Part shown: positions 1 through 14,231 of the stretch, one piece after another | Layout: each line of letters starts with the position of its first letter | Position numbering within the stretch: position 1 is the stretch's first letter | Assembly (NCBI GenBank): GCA_003117195.1 | Contig: BDSI01000076.1 | Coordinates: forward strand, 62,001 to 126,000 | Source: Eudorina sp. 2006-703-Eu-15 | Lineage: Eukaryota > Chlorophyta > Chlorophyceae > Chlamydomonadales > Volvocaceae | DNA: 64,000 nt | Reading direction: 5' to 3' | Program-made: the position numbers and the translations under genes | Notes under the pieces: model-generated | Database searches by the model: none | What the model was told of the DNA's origin: nothing | Seen by the model: the letters and a program-made list of their open reading frames with translations, nothing else

Positions 1-1402
1 TGACACGGTAGGATGCGGAAAACCAGATGAGTCCAGCTCTGTGTTACCTCTGGCAAGCACGCACCCGAGAGCACTGACTTGTCCGCCTCGAAGGAGTTCA
101 CCGCCGCCTGCACACCGAAGGCCGTCAGCAGCCGCTGCGCCGCCGGTTTGACGTTGTGCTGCCCGTCAAAGGCCTGGCTGACCGTCAAGAAGAGGTGGTC
201 GTGGCCGGGCGTGAAGTGCTCAAACAACCACTCTAGCACGTGCCTGTGAGCAGGTTTGGTCCAAGCAAGGGGAGGAAAGCGACTTCGTGTGGCAGCGGGT
301 CATGCCCAAGTAGCGAGGGGAAGAACGTACGGAGGGGATTAACCCCTGGTGGAGATCAACCGAAATGTACATGTACGGAATGGATATCGCCACAATATGC
401 ATCCGGATCCTAAACCGGAATCATTTGTGTGTGGAGGGTGGGAGCGGCCCGGCCTGCCGGATACGTCCAGTGGCGCAAGCACTCCCAGGACGACCCACCA
501 GCGACAGTCCCGTCGCCTCTCTGGATGGTGGTGGTGGATAGTGGTGGTTGTGGTGGCTGACGCGGCGCTAACCTTGACACCTAGAACATTGCCAAGTCCG
601 TGGGTGTCTCCACAGATATACCCCCGATCAACGACCGCACAGTCCATCCACGCCCTTGGCCCCCGAGACAAGACATGTTCAGTTCCCCCACATGCTCTCC
701 AGCGTGACTCAAGTGCTCCATCCCAGCTCTCCAGGCGACCCACGTATGCCTCTCCCCGCCCATGTCCGCCCCTCTCCGTCCCTCCACGTCCCGGCGCCAC
801 CACCTGCTGTTGGGCTGCAAGTCCACCATCACCCGCATCGGCCAGCCCATGGAGGAGCCGGGCGACAGGGACACCTGAGAGGCCGAGGATGGCGACTGCA
901 GCCCCGCACCGCCGCCGCCACCGGCACCACCCTGAGAGGTGATCGTGGACGTGCTCCGCGACACCGCCGCAGAGGACGGCCGGCTGCCTGGGAACGGCGA
1001 CCGGCCCATGGAGGGAGATGACGTCAGCCCCGGTGACGACGACGACAGCGGCGACGGCGACGCCAGCGACGACATCGTGTACGGCGACGATGCCGCAGCG
1101 TTCAGCCAGGGTCCCCGGGTGTTGTACTTGGCCAGCAGGACCGGTGCGCAGCGCAGCTCCGGAAGGACCCGAAGCGCCAGGCAGGAGGCGCCCAACGGGC
1201 CCAGGCCGCCGCCCAGGGAGGAGCCGGTGGACATGGGCGCCAGGGAGGGAGCCGCGCCGGCGGCGGGCGCGCCGTTGCGGCCAATGGTGGATGTACGGCG
1301 GAGCTGCTGCGCGCCGGGGCGCGGCGTGGCGGCAGTGCCGCTGGAGGGCCCGATGCTGGCTCTGGGCCCTGCGCCGCCGCCGCCACCGCCGCCGCCACCC
1401 AT
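1..1402 (-). CDS. Gly/Ser-rich protein of unknown function (first two exons, cut by window edge)
   Basis: Not recognised. Exon 1 (1402-804) starts at an ATG whose frame is closed by an upstream stop. It encodes a long Gly-run N-terminus and then a Ser/Pro/Gly-rich, probably disordered stretch of about 200 residues. Exon 1 ends in phase 2 at CAG|GTGGTG. Exon 2 (243-65) follows a CACAG acceptor and joins in frame, giving a more ordered segment (HVLEWLFEHFTPGHD, then AAQRLLTAFGVQAA) before a GTGCGT donor. The conserved-looking part begins in exon 2, so the function probably lies in exons beyond base 1. The overlapping longer frame that starts at 1463 is Arg-rich and is treated as a shadow. The phase agreement supports the model; the start could be further upstream if another exon exists. 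Confidence 0.5.
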
Positions 1403-4400
1403 AGCGTGGCCGCCAGTGCCTGCCACAGGAGCAATGCGGCGCGGCCACGTACACCTCCATCATTATGGCTTATGACGTCATGGGCCATCCAGCAGCAGGG
1501 CAGCGTGCCAGTCTTTGACACGTTAGGCACGACGGGCGCAGCGAAGTTTGCTCGTTGGCGGCCATTGCTTGCCCTTCCTCCCTCGCGCGTCTCTTTGCGC
1601 GTAGTTCCCTACCGGCCATGTTCTGGCCACCGCCGCGTGGCCGCCGCTTGGATTGGCTGCTGTGGGGTCATCGGTTGGCCCTCGGGCGCATGTCGTACTA
1701 AAGTACTGAAACACGGAGCTTTTGGGCACTCACAGCCGGACTGAGTCAGGCGGCACTGCCAACAAGCTACGATACTGGATGACCCCTACGAAGAGAACAG
1801 GGTTCCAACGGGGGCCCCAAGGCCCCGACCAGGCCCCGACCGGGAGCTCAGCGGGTTTGGGCGCAAGGCCATAAGCCTTACCTGCCCAGGGTGGGTCCTA
1901 AATTCTATTGCCGCAGGAACGGAAGAGCCCGGCTGGGTAACTTGATTGAAGTTGGAGTGAATTTTGTGTGTGGATGGGCAATCCTTGCTGGTCACATTGC
2001 TGTGAGTGATGGGTTGCGATTTCTGTAGCTATGGTATAGGCCATGGTCAACGACCCATGGGTCGAGCCGACGCCACTCACATAGGTTCGTAGAGCCCATG
2101 AAGATGATGTGCGGCTTTACTGTAGACGTTATGTAACGGCCTAATGTTTCGAAAAGCGAGTACTCCTCCTCTTTCACGACAACCTGGCAGAGACGACGGA
2201 AGGGAAGGATGGAAGGATGGCAAGGGGATCGGCAAGTTTGCTTAACTGAGCAAATCATCCCTATCCCTATCGTTGTATATCATACGGCGCAGTGCAAGAA
2301 ATTTCTGCTGTGACTGGGCATCGGGGACTTGTTGAGACGTCGAGTGTGCGCTGTTACCAAGCTACCCGTTAAAAGCAAGTCTGGGACGGGGAATCCGCAG
2401 AAGATGTTGCATTAGGTTTAACTCCAATAGCTCTTTCAGCAGGTACTTACATGGTAATGAGAGCACTCCATCACCTCCGCCTCGACGAGCTCGCGTTGCC
2501 TCGCAAGTGCGGAGGCCCGCCCCGACTCCGCGTTGACGGCAGTGATGAGATGGAGTTCATCCAAGCAAGGGATGAAAAATGCCTTCAGAAACCTTTGAAA
2601 ACGTGGGAACAAAACGTTTAGGAAAGTGGGTCCGTTTCGCTGCGCTGTCAGCATGGCGAAACTGTCTCATAAGTCCCCACGCTCACCTGTACGCTGACCG
2701 ACAAGAATTTGATTCGGATACAAGAATGCAATGTCGTATGCCTATGCCATTGGACGGCGGAAACCATCTCGTCAGCAGTCCCGACATGGGCATGGAAAGA
2801 AGTCCACCATGAAGTGCCGGTCTCACTGCTCTAAACATACAGCTCAGTGTAGCAACGGAACCTACTGACCTCGCTTTCTCCTTCTCAGCCTCACTTGCTC
2901 AGATGATAACCCTCCTGACATTGTGTTGGTCGATGTCACAAAATTTGGCCCGCAGATGTATACTGCCTCACAAATTCGCAATTACGAAAACGTTCACAAC
3001 CGAGAATCCTTGCAATCACTCAACGTGACAAAGACTGCGGTGTTTACGTAGCAAGGTTATGTGAAGCAACCTGTCATGGAAATAAACGTAGTCTATGGTG
3101 CTCCTCAAACTGTCGTCGCATAATGGTATTCTCTGTTTTACAAGCGGTGGATAGTTACGGCACCATATTTGTCCGTACAGGTCACTCCGAGCGCAAGCCG
3201 GCGGCGATGCGGCCTGTAACATCCTCACCAACCATTCACAAGCGCCGCACCATCCGAACTCCAAGAGCCAGTAAGGCTATAAGTGATCTCACATGGCCAC
3301 CGCAGGCCGCCCCGGTAAACCCGGGTAAACCTCCAAGGTCGGTGCATGACGGACGCCAGGCGAGGCTTTTCGCACAGCGTTCACATACACCCCTCCGGAA
3401 GGAACGGCCGGTGTGTGCTCTGGGCACCCCCAGACCCCCGCACGTCCCATCCAAGTGCCCAACAACCTGGCAGGCGGCGAAGCCCTGCGCCGTTCTTCCG
3501 TACTAACTACTTGTAGACTCACTTATTCACTCACGAGGTTTGAACGTACTCAGGCGTGTGCTCCGGAACGGCTAAGAACGGCTCCAATCGTTTGACTCAT
3601 GGGCATTGCGCTTTGGTAACGACCCGGGTCTGGCCGTGTACGGTGAGGTACTAGCGGCAAGCGGGATTGCTGGTGCGGGTCCTGTGTCCCCCTGGTCCAG
3701 CACAATGGGAGACCAGACAGCCGAAGCCGTGTAAACTTCGGTAGCCCAGGGTAGCCCATTAATTTACTAGGCGACACGAACGGTAATTTGCGCAGAGGAT
3801 CATCCCTGTTCATCCTCGTGTCCCAGCTCATCTTCGTGTGCAGCCCTGGGTACCATGCCACTCCGCTTTTTGGCGTTTGAGGGAACTTGTCTCGGTTGTC
3901 TCGCCCTGTCTTGCACACGCGCCTGGCCGAAGGTGCGCAAGCCCAAGTGGTCAATACTAGGTTACCTGTAGTAATTTGTTTTGATTATGACAGGGAGAGT
4001 GAATTTCGCTTTCGAAAGAGGTGCACGGGCGCCGTCACGTTTTCACCCTATCCATGGGCTGACACATGGCCTCTGATCGACCGGCCATTTGATGTCACAA
4101 GTCCATTAAATAAATATGTGTCGCATGACTTTGCCTCCAGTCTCCAAAGCTCGCTGCCGAAACGGTTTCAACGCAAACTTAGACCACCTAGGCGACCGCG
4201 CGGGGTTGCAGTGGCCCAGCGGCTGTGAACACAAACGAAAGTACAGTCTGCACCCGCACAGATTGTGGCACCATGATGGGCAGCACTGGCTGGTAGCCAA
4301 CCAAACTGTAGCTCCAAGAATGTTGCCGCCGCTTTGAAAATTGACATGTTCCACAACGGTCAGGTTTCGTGAGTTTTTGAATGGAGTCAGATACGTAAAT

Positions 4401-5384
4401 CATAGGTAACCTCCGTGGCGACCCACATCGCTGTGGACTTCGCTAGCTGCACGCAATATTACTTCAGGTACTGCGATTCACAGTGCGCACTCTTACAGGC
4501 TACAATGCACAGCATTCTATTGCAGCTCATATAATCGTAAATATCATAGTGGCCAACAAAAGAACTACGGTTGGGCTATCTTTGAGCACTAGGGACCGAA
4601 GCCGTATGTAGTTAAGTTTCCATCGTTTCCCATGGGCAGCACACCATACCAATCACAGTCATCAGAAAACTATTTTCCATTTCATCATCAAATCGCCTCG
4701 TACATTTGCGATGCCAGGCCGGGCAGGCCGCTATGAGATCAAACTGGAGCCCTAACCAGCACGAACGACTGAGTCCACAAACATGCGCACATGGCCATTT
4801 GTCTGGTGTCACATGGTCATCAGGCAGGACCGTCAGGCCAAAAGCGTCGGACAAACTCCCCTGCAACCGATTCGTACCAACTTCCCTGTTCAGAACACTC
4901 CATGAAAGCCTTCGAATGCAAAGTTTGTGTATGTATATTCAGATCTTTGACGTATTGTAAGATACTATCCAAGATGCTGTCTTACACCGCATACGCTTCC
5001 GAAGCCGCTGTTCTCAGCACGTCGAGACCTCAAGCACTGGTTTCACGCCATGTCTTAACTCGTACTTGCCAGGGTACGTCAAGGTGTTTTGGGGGGCTCA
5101 TATCAGATCCCAGACTAGTATTCTACTTTGTAGGGCTCGACAATGTCGTTATCGCCAGTTCTGATGCTGCCCAAAAGTCGGGGCACTTTGTCTGCCACGC
5201 CTTTGCAATGTTTTTTTTTGCGGCCGCACTAGTGGCGCGTCAGGAGTCGTTCTGCTCATTATGAATTCGTTCTGGCCTGCATGGCCTCGCCGGCCTCGAC
5301 CGTTTTCCCGCAGGAACCAAGTCCGTGTTTCTGCGGCGGGATCAGATTCCAAATCAGCCATCCTCAAATGTCGTTACCAGGACT
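1403..5384. other. Mostly non-coding stretch, one candidate exon
   Basis: About 4 kb of mixed composition, less GC-rich than the exons, lies between the left-edge gene and the first serine acetyltransferase. I see no protein family in any frame except the possible exon at 2453-2654, listed separately. The short frames here have biased, repeat-like composition and lack coherent splice sites. It may hold the 5' UTR or first exon of the acetyltransferase near 5.1-5.38 kb. Confidence 0.4.
2453..2654 (-). CDS. Candidate isolated exon, unknown protein
   Basis: An ATG at 2654 opens a 67-codon frame that ends at a strong GTAAGT donor at 2452. The last half (ALARQRELVEAEVME) has the Ala/Glu/Arg-rich helical look of real volvocine coding sequence, unlike the surrounding DNA. 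I could not find a following exon in phase toward lower coordinates, so this may be the first exon of an unseen gene, a relic, or chance. Confidence 0.25.
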
Positions 5385-7452
5385 ATGGCTCGCGACCGCC
5401 TCAGCGAGCAGGCGCGCGAGGACCTGGAATCGGTTCGCGTTCGACTAAGCAACCAACTGAAACTGTTGATCACTCCGACAGTGACAGGAGATGCAGCACC
5501 AACCTTGCAAAAGGCAAATGGTAATGAAAAAGTTTTGGTATTATGAAATCTTTTTGGTACACACTGTGAGCGCCAATTTCCCCAATGAGCTTGTTTAGTC
5601 CAGCTGGGATGCCCTGCACAGTCCGAACTCAAAAAATGCTATATGTCAAATCTCGAAATACTTCTTGTGTTGGTTGCACCGCAGACTGCCAGTGCGACAA
5701 CCATCGCTACCATCCATCTCAGGGGTGGCGTCGTCAGCCACACCACTTGACGAAAGACCAGCTATGGTCAAGGATCCGTGAAGAAGCTCAGGTCGATGCG
5801 GTAAGTTCAACATATTGGCTTGTGGCTTGCGACTGCGCGCGACTTGAGCCGCGTTGAGCACGAATCGTGTGTATAACCGCCACCGACATGTGAACAGGCT
5901 ACCGATGATCAGGTCACAACCTCACGGGGGGTAATTGCTAGCTTCCATAACAAGCGAACAACACTACTTGCGAGCGCATGGGTGCTAGCTATTAGACTTG
6001 ACCCATACACCCATCTGTCGCGAACCGGCATGATTGCGGCTCAAGGCGGCGTCCGAATTGTTGACTCGCTTGACAGTACGGTAGCACCGGTCGCGGCTCT
6101 AATCTCCTGCATTGTTTCCTGCGAGAACCAATTGTCTCCACGCTGATATCAATCGTGTTTGCCATGCCATGCCGCAAGGTATGGCACGGTTCTGCTGGGA
6201 CTCTCAGCATGCATGCTGACGCACGCATCCGGCCTCATCCATCTGAGGCCTTGTTTATCTGTGCACACCACCCTTGCTCGCCGGGCGTTGCCTCCCTCAA
6301 CTCCCATTCTTCGCAGTCAAGACGTGTTCAAGCCGCTAACCCCCAACAAACCTCCTTGTACCGCTGCCCAACCCATCTCAACCGAACCCGTTAGGGCACG
6401 GAGCCGGCGCTCGCCAGCAACCTCTACAGCACCATCCTATCTCACCACAACATCGAGGCTACCATGGCCTTCCTGTTGTCCAACAAGCTGGCCTGCCCCA
6501 CCATGCTGAGCATGCAGCTGATGCGGCTGATCCAGGACATCTACGAGGATGACCCGGAGATCATGGACTCGTGCCTGGCGGACCTGCACGCAGTCTTTGA
6601 CCGCGACCCCGCCTGCGACCGCTACACCCAGGCCATCCTGTACTTCAAGGGCTTCCAAGCGGTGCAGAGCTACCGGGTGGCGCACTGGCTGTGGCAAAGG
6701 GGGCGCAAGGTGCGTGCCAGCTGGGTGAGCGTGCATTTGCGCGACTTTGGGAGTCAGGAGTAACGGCAGGTCTGTGCTTGATGAGTGTCGTTGCAGCAGC
6801 AGCGGTTGGTCCTCGGGTTATGAGCTTATGACGCATGGTGGTGTCGGGGTGGGCGGCTTGTGAGTCCCCTGTGCAACAGCGGGGCTTCCGACTGGACGTT
6901 CCACCAGCTGCACCGCCAGACAGGCAAGCAGGTTATGCAGGATTGCATTCACTACCTTCCTACAGATTCCTACATGAGCGCTTGCATGCCACGCTACCCC
7001 TGGTGCGGTGACCTCCTCCACAGTCCTTGGCGCTGGCGATCCAGAGCCGCATGTCGGAGGCCTTCCATGTGGACATCCATCCCGCAGCGGAGATCGGGCG
7101 GGGCATCATGATTGACCACGCCACGGGAGTGGTCATCGGCGAGACGGCGGTGGTGGGGGACAACGTGTCCATGCTGCACCACGTGACGCTGGGCGGCAGC
7201 GGCACCGGGCGCGGTGTACGGCACCCCACCATCGGCCACGGCGTGCTGCTGGGCGCGGGCGTGACGATCCTGGGGCCCATCACCGTTGGCGCCGGTAGCA
7301 AGCTAGGCGCAGGTAGTGTGGTTGTCACCGACATCCCCTGCCACTCCGTCGCCGTGGGGGTACCCGCCCGAATTATCAAACGGGACCTTCTCAAAGAGGC
7401 GGTGAAGGACATGGATCAGTGCGTTGAATTCGTCTTGGACTACGAGATCTGA
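5385..7452 (+). CDS. SAT: Serine O-acetyltransferase, copy 1
   Basis: Makes O-acetylserine from serine and acetyl-CoA, the committed step of cysteine synthesis. Four exons: 5385-5520, 5685-5800, 6395-6709 and 7024-7452. All phases close, giving 331 residues from the ATG used here. The N-terminal alpha-helical domain carries [13 protein letters not shown] and [13 protein letters not shown]. The left-handed beta-helix domain carries [20 protein letters not shown] and [11 protein letters not shown], with the Asp and His known to be catalytic in CysE. It ends in Ile, the residue that anchors serine acetyltransferase to O-acetylserine(thiol)lyase in the cysteine synthase complex. The region upstream of the ATG stays open to a TGA at 5263 but holds no other ATG, so a targeting peptide, if any, must come from an unseen first exon. 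Copy 2 lies inverted 11 kb away. Confidence 0.92.
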
Positions 7453-9163
7453 TTATCAAGGCTGATCGGTTCGATCGTAAGGCGGCGGAGCTTTGCCGGC
7501 GGTGCTGCGTCTTCCCTGCTGGCCTCCTGCAGCGGGGCGTCCCCTGCTGGCCTCCAGCAGCGGGGCAGCGGCAGGGGACGTGGCGCCGGTGTGTGCGGCG
7601 GTGGTTTTGAGGACCGCCGCCGGCTTGCGACACTGGGCAACGGTGCGGCACCGGGGATATCATCATCCAACTAGACCCTATTCATCCCCAAGGCCGGGGA
7701 CCTGGGTCGGACCTTAGGACTGTCGTCAGCCTGGAGGACGTCGCAGTGTCCCTCGGGTGCATCGGAGACGGGTAACCTGGATGCCACTTGCTGTGAGGCT
7801 GTGGATACGAGTGGCGAGAGCTGTTCGGAATGGGTTCGGAAGCGGCGTCGGGTTCGGACTGGTTGCCTCCCGTTCGTATGTACTCGGCCGTTCTGAGGGG
7901 CATGGGTCCGGATCTGATTGAGTGTTCCACTTCCATGCAATGAATGAGTTGGCAAAGGCCTTGCTTGGGCCATGAAGCAGTTTAGATCCTATACGTCACA
8001 TTTATACTCCACTCTTTCCTGCCATATGCGATGTCGCGCGTTGACCATCTCGGTTAGCAGCGAGGCGCGTGTGAGGACGAGGTTCGGGCCGAAAGAGAAG
8101 AAAAAAGCACGTCGATTGTATTGTTGCTGACTGAAGTGTGTATGTTCTACTGTGCGGGAGGGGTTTTGAGGCCAGGCCTGCCTCGCATGTTTTGTTGAAT
8201 CGAGTGCGCGCCCTGCAGGTGAGGTTACGCTTGCCCATGAACTGAGATCAGAGACAGCGAAGCATTAATGTCTGATTGTGATTTGTCCCCGTGCACTGGT
8301 TGGTGGTTCGGGCACGAGACAGGGTGTGTGCACGGTTGTAGTTTGATGTTCCAGGTACGGTCAAATCGACGAGCGTTTCAAGAACGCACTGGGCAGCTGC
8401 AGCGCTGCTATGGTCGCGGAGGATTTCCATTCCTCGCGAACATCTTTGCATTTGTTACTTAAGGACCGTGTCATGGTTGCGTTGGAGAGGTACTGCCGTT
8501 GCGCATGGTTTCTGGGCCGCAGAGCGTGGTGAGGTTTCATGTGATGGGACAGATGTATGTTGGGCCGTCAGCCGTAGCTATACGCATCCGAGGTGTCAGG
8601 CTGCTGTGATTAGTTATATGCTAGGTTACGCCACAGAAATAGGCAATATGTGATGAAATGCTACAGAGTGGCGGGTGTCACCCCTCGCTTCCATACATCC
8701 CCATACGTGTCGGTGTGCGGGACACACGGTCCAACAGGCCACCGCAAGATTTCCTCAGCATGCGCTGACGTGACGTGGCCGTGGCGCGTGGCCCCTGTAC
8801 TTTGCCATTACTTTAGTAACAGTTGTACACGCAACGTCGTTTGCACAAGGTGGCTGCCCCTGTCCATTTCTGGAGGAGGCCATCTGTTGCAAACACTTGA
8901 CGTGATCCACTTGATGTCACGGGGAGTCTGCTGTTCAGTTTTATGTCCATCACGTTATGGATGATGATCTGTTCTCCTCGAGGGGGAAAACATCTGTAAG
9001 GTATGTTGCAGTGAAAGAAGCGCAAGTCCAGACTCTGGTAGAGAAACTGCATGCACGGTGCTGCGTGGTAACGTGTGGTAATAACAGGTCCACAGGCCGC
9101 GTCCAAGGTAGGCAGTTACAGGCAGAAATATAAGACAGTTGCTCACAGCAACACACGCCACAC
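7453..9163. other. 3' flank of serine acetyltransferase copy 1
   Basis: No convincing coding sequence on either strand. The only TGTAA I noticed on the + strand is at 8995-8999. If that is the polyadenylation signal, the 3' UTR would be about 1.5 kb. The stretch ends where the inverted repeat copy at 9164 begins. Confidence 0.4.
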
Positions 9164-9552
9164 TAGCAGCAGTCGTGTACTTTGCACGTACGGCGTGCGA
9201 CGCGGCAATCCTCGCAACTACCAACACTTTAACTGACACACGGGGATCGCAAAGGGGCTGCCGCGCACCTGCCAACGAACAGGCGCAGCACCTGGCGTGG
9301 CGGTTGGCGCGAGTGGGAGCTGGTAGTTGTGCAGGGGCGCGTGTGGGAAGCTGCCAATGAGTACGGCGAAGCTCGGCGGAGGCTGGCGGTTGGCACCGCG
9401 CGCGAGTGGGAGTGACCATGGAGTGGCGGAGGTGTGATGAGTGCCTGGTTCGTTGTGAGCGCACCGTTGGGAAGCTGCGTGTGAGCTGCGTGTAAACTCA
9501 GAGAGACGCATGGGGGTATGCAGCCCTGTTTCCGTAACCTGACTCTGGGCGC
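9164..9552 (+). repeat. Dispersed non-coding repeat, left copy of an inverted pair
   Basis: This segment matches the reverse complement of 16482-16836 along most of its length. The best blocks are the right end (9493-9552: a GTAAACTCAG block, GACGCATGGGGGTATG and CCTGACTCTGGGCGCAC, with a few mismatches) and the left end (around GCAATCCTCGCAACTACCAAC). The middle is GC-rich with internal GGGAAGCTG-type direct repeats and small indels between copies. It has no coding capacity. It behaves like a non-autonomous mobile element or a remnant; I did not find clear target-site duplications. Confidence 0.75.
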
Positions 9553-10057
9553 ACACGGTTTCACACGGCTGACACTGGGACCATCGGTCCATCGCGGGGC
9601 GGCGTCAGCCGCCCCGACGCGCTGAGGACTTGCCTGAGAAGCTGCGGTGCGCGGCGGGATGCACGCTGGAGTGCATGATAGTCGCTGGGGCACGTGCGGG
9701 AGGGACCCAGGGGCGGCTCGCGAGAAACTCGGCCCACATACGCAACCTCTTTACTATCTTCGTTTTGCACAAATCAGATGCCGCGATCTGGGCTGTCCAG
9801 TTGTAACGCACATGCACACACAGGTGTCACCCGCCCGCCCGCCACCACCACCACCACCACTGGTGCCCTCCACCCCGCCTTGGAATCACAGTACCGGTAC
9901 GTTCGAGCCATTGCCGTGTCTCCCTCAATAATGCACTGCAATCCGTGGCCCCATCGCACACGTCCCTTCTAACTCCTCGCCCACCCCAACCACCGCCTCC
10001 ACGCGCCTCCACTGTATCCTCCACTTCTGCTTACCACGGTGGTTTTGGGGTCACTCA

Positions 10058-10117
10058 GTAGTTGTTTGCTGTGGGAATGAAGTACTTGATTACTTCATTC
10101 CCAAAGCAAACAACTAC
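10058..10117. repeat. Near-perfect 27-bp inverted repeat (hairpin)
   Basis: The left arm 10058-10084 (GTAGTTGTTTGCT..GGGAATGAAGTA) pairs with the right arm 10091-10117 at 26 of 27 positions, leaving a 6-base loop (CTTGAT). The one mismatch is G10071 against A10104. It lies about 600 bases downstream of the kinase stop codon in the gene's direction. It could be a foldback mobile-element remnant or a small-RNA precursor; the sequence alone does not decide. Confidence 0.9.
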
Positions 10118-10443
10118 TACGCCTCTACACCCTCAGCGACACGCGTCCCTTTTGAGGCTTTCGTAGCCTTCCAACCCACATACTTGCTCCTCGTCGCCGC
10201 CTTCCGTCAGCACCCCTAGCTACGTACTGATGTACTCGATGTGCGCCGCCCTGCCTCGCGCCCGAGTCACTCTTCCCACATCCATCTGCGTGACGACCGG
10301 TACTCGGTGCACCTTGCACCATCATTGGCAATGGAGTGCACAGCTCATGCTACACTTGATGGGCCCCACCCACGCACCAACATAATAGCTTCGTGTTACT
10401 GCCGCCGTTGCTTTCTCCCCCTGCTGCCGGCGTACTCACGCTG

Positions 10444-10549
10444 GCGGCCCCGTACATTTTTCCGGCCCCGTACATTTTCGAGTGGGAGCTGGTAGTTCAT
10501 TTTCCGGCCCCGTACATTTTTCCGGCCCAGTTTTCGGCCCCGTACATTA
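10444..10549 (+). repeat. Cluster of short repeats (GGCCCCGTACATT)
   Basis: Four copies of GGCCCCGTACATT occur at about 10446, 10464, 10506 and 10536, plus a truncated copy near 10523. Between copies two and three sits a 19-base block, CGAGTGGGAGCTGGTAGTT (10479-10497), that also occurs exactly at 9310-9328 inside the larger repeat. This suggests nested or recombined repeat debris. Confidence 0.8.
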
Positions 10550-10726
10550 CTCCTCTCAACTAGCGTTGCAGTGCTTATAGCGCAGCAGTGCCCGGCTACG
10601 TGCTACTACATCAATCAAACACTACATCAGGCAGCACGGTTGCATGGTTGCTCGCACCAGCGTCTAGGCTCGCTTCCCTGTCAGCTTGTGTGATGCCGCG
10701 CCGCGTTGTGTGGGCCCCACTATGAA

Positions 10727-14231
<3,505 letters not shown>

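Noticed and set aside
339..1463. 374-codon minus-strand frame overlapping the left-edge gene
   Set aside because: Arg/His-rich shadow of the Gly/Ser-rich frame. Only the latter splices in phase to the conserved second exon.
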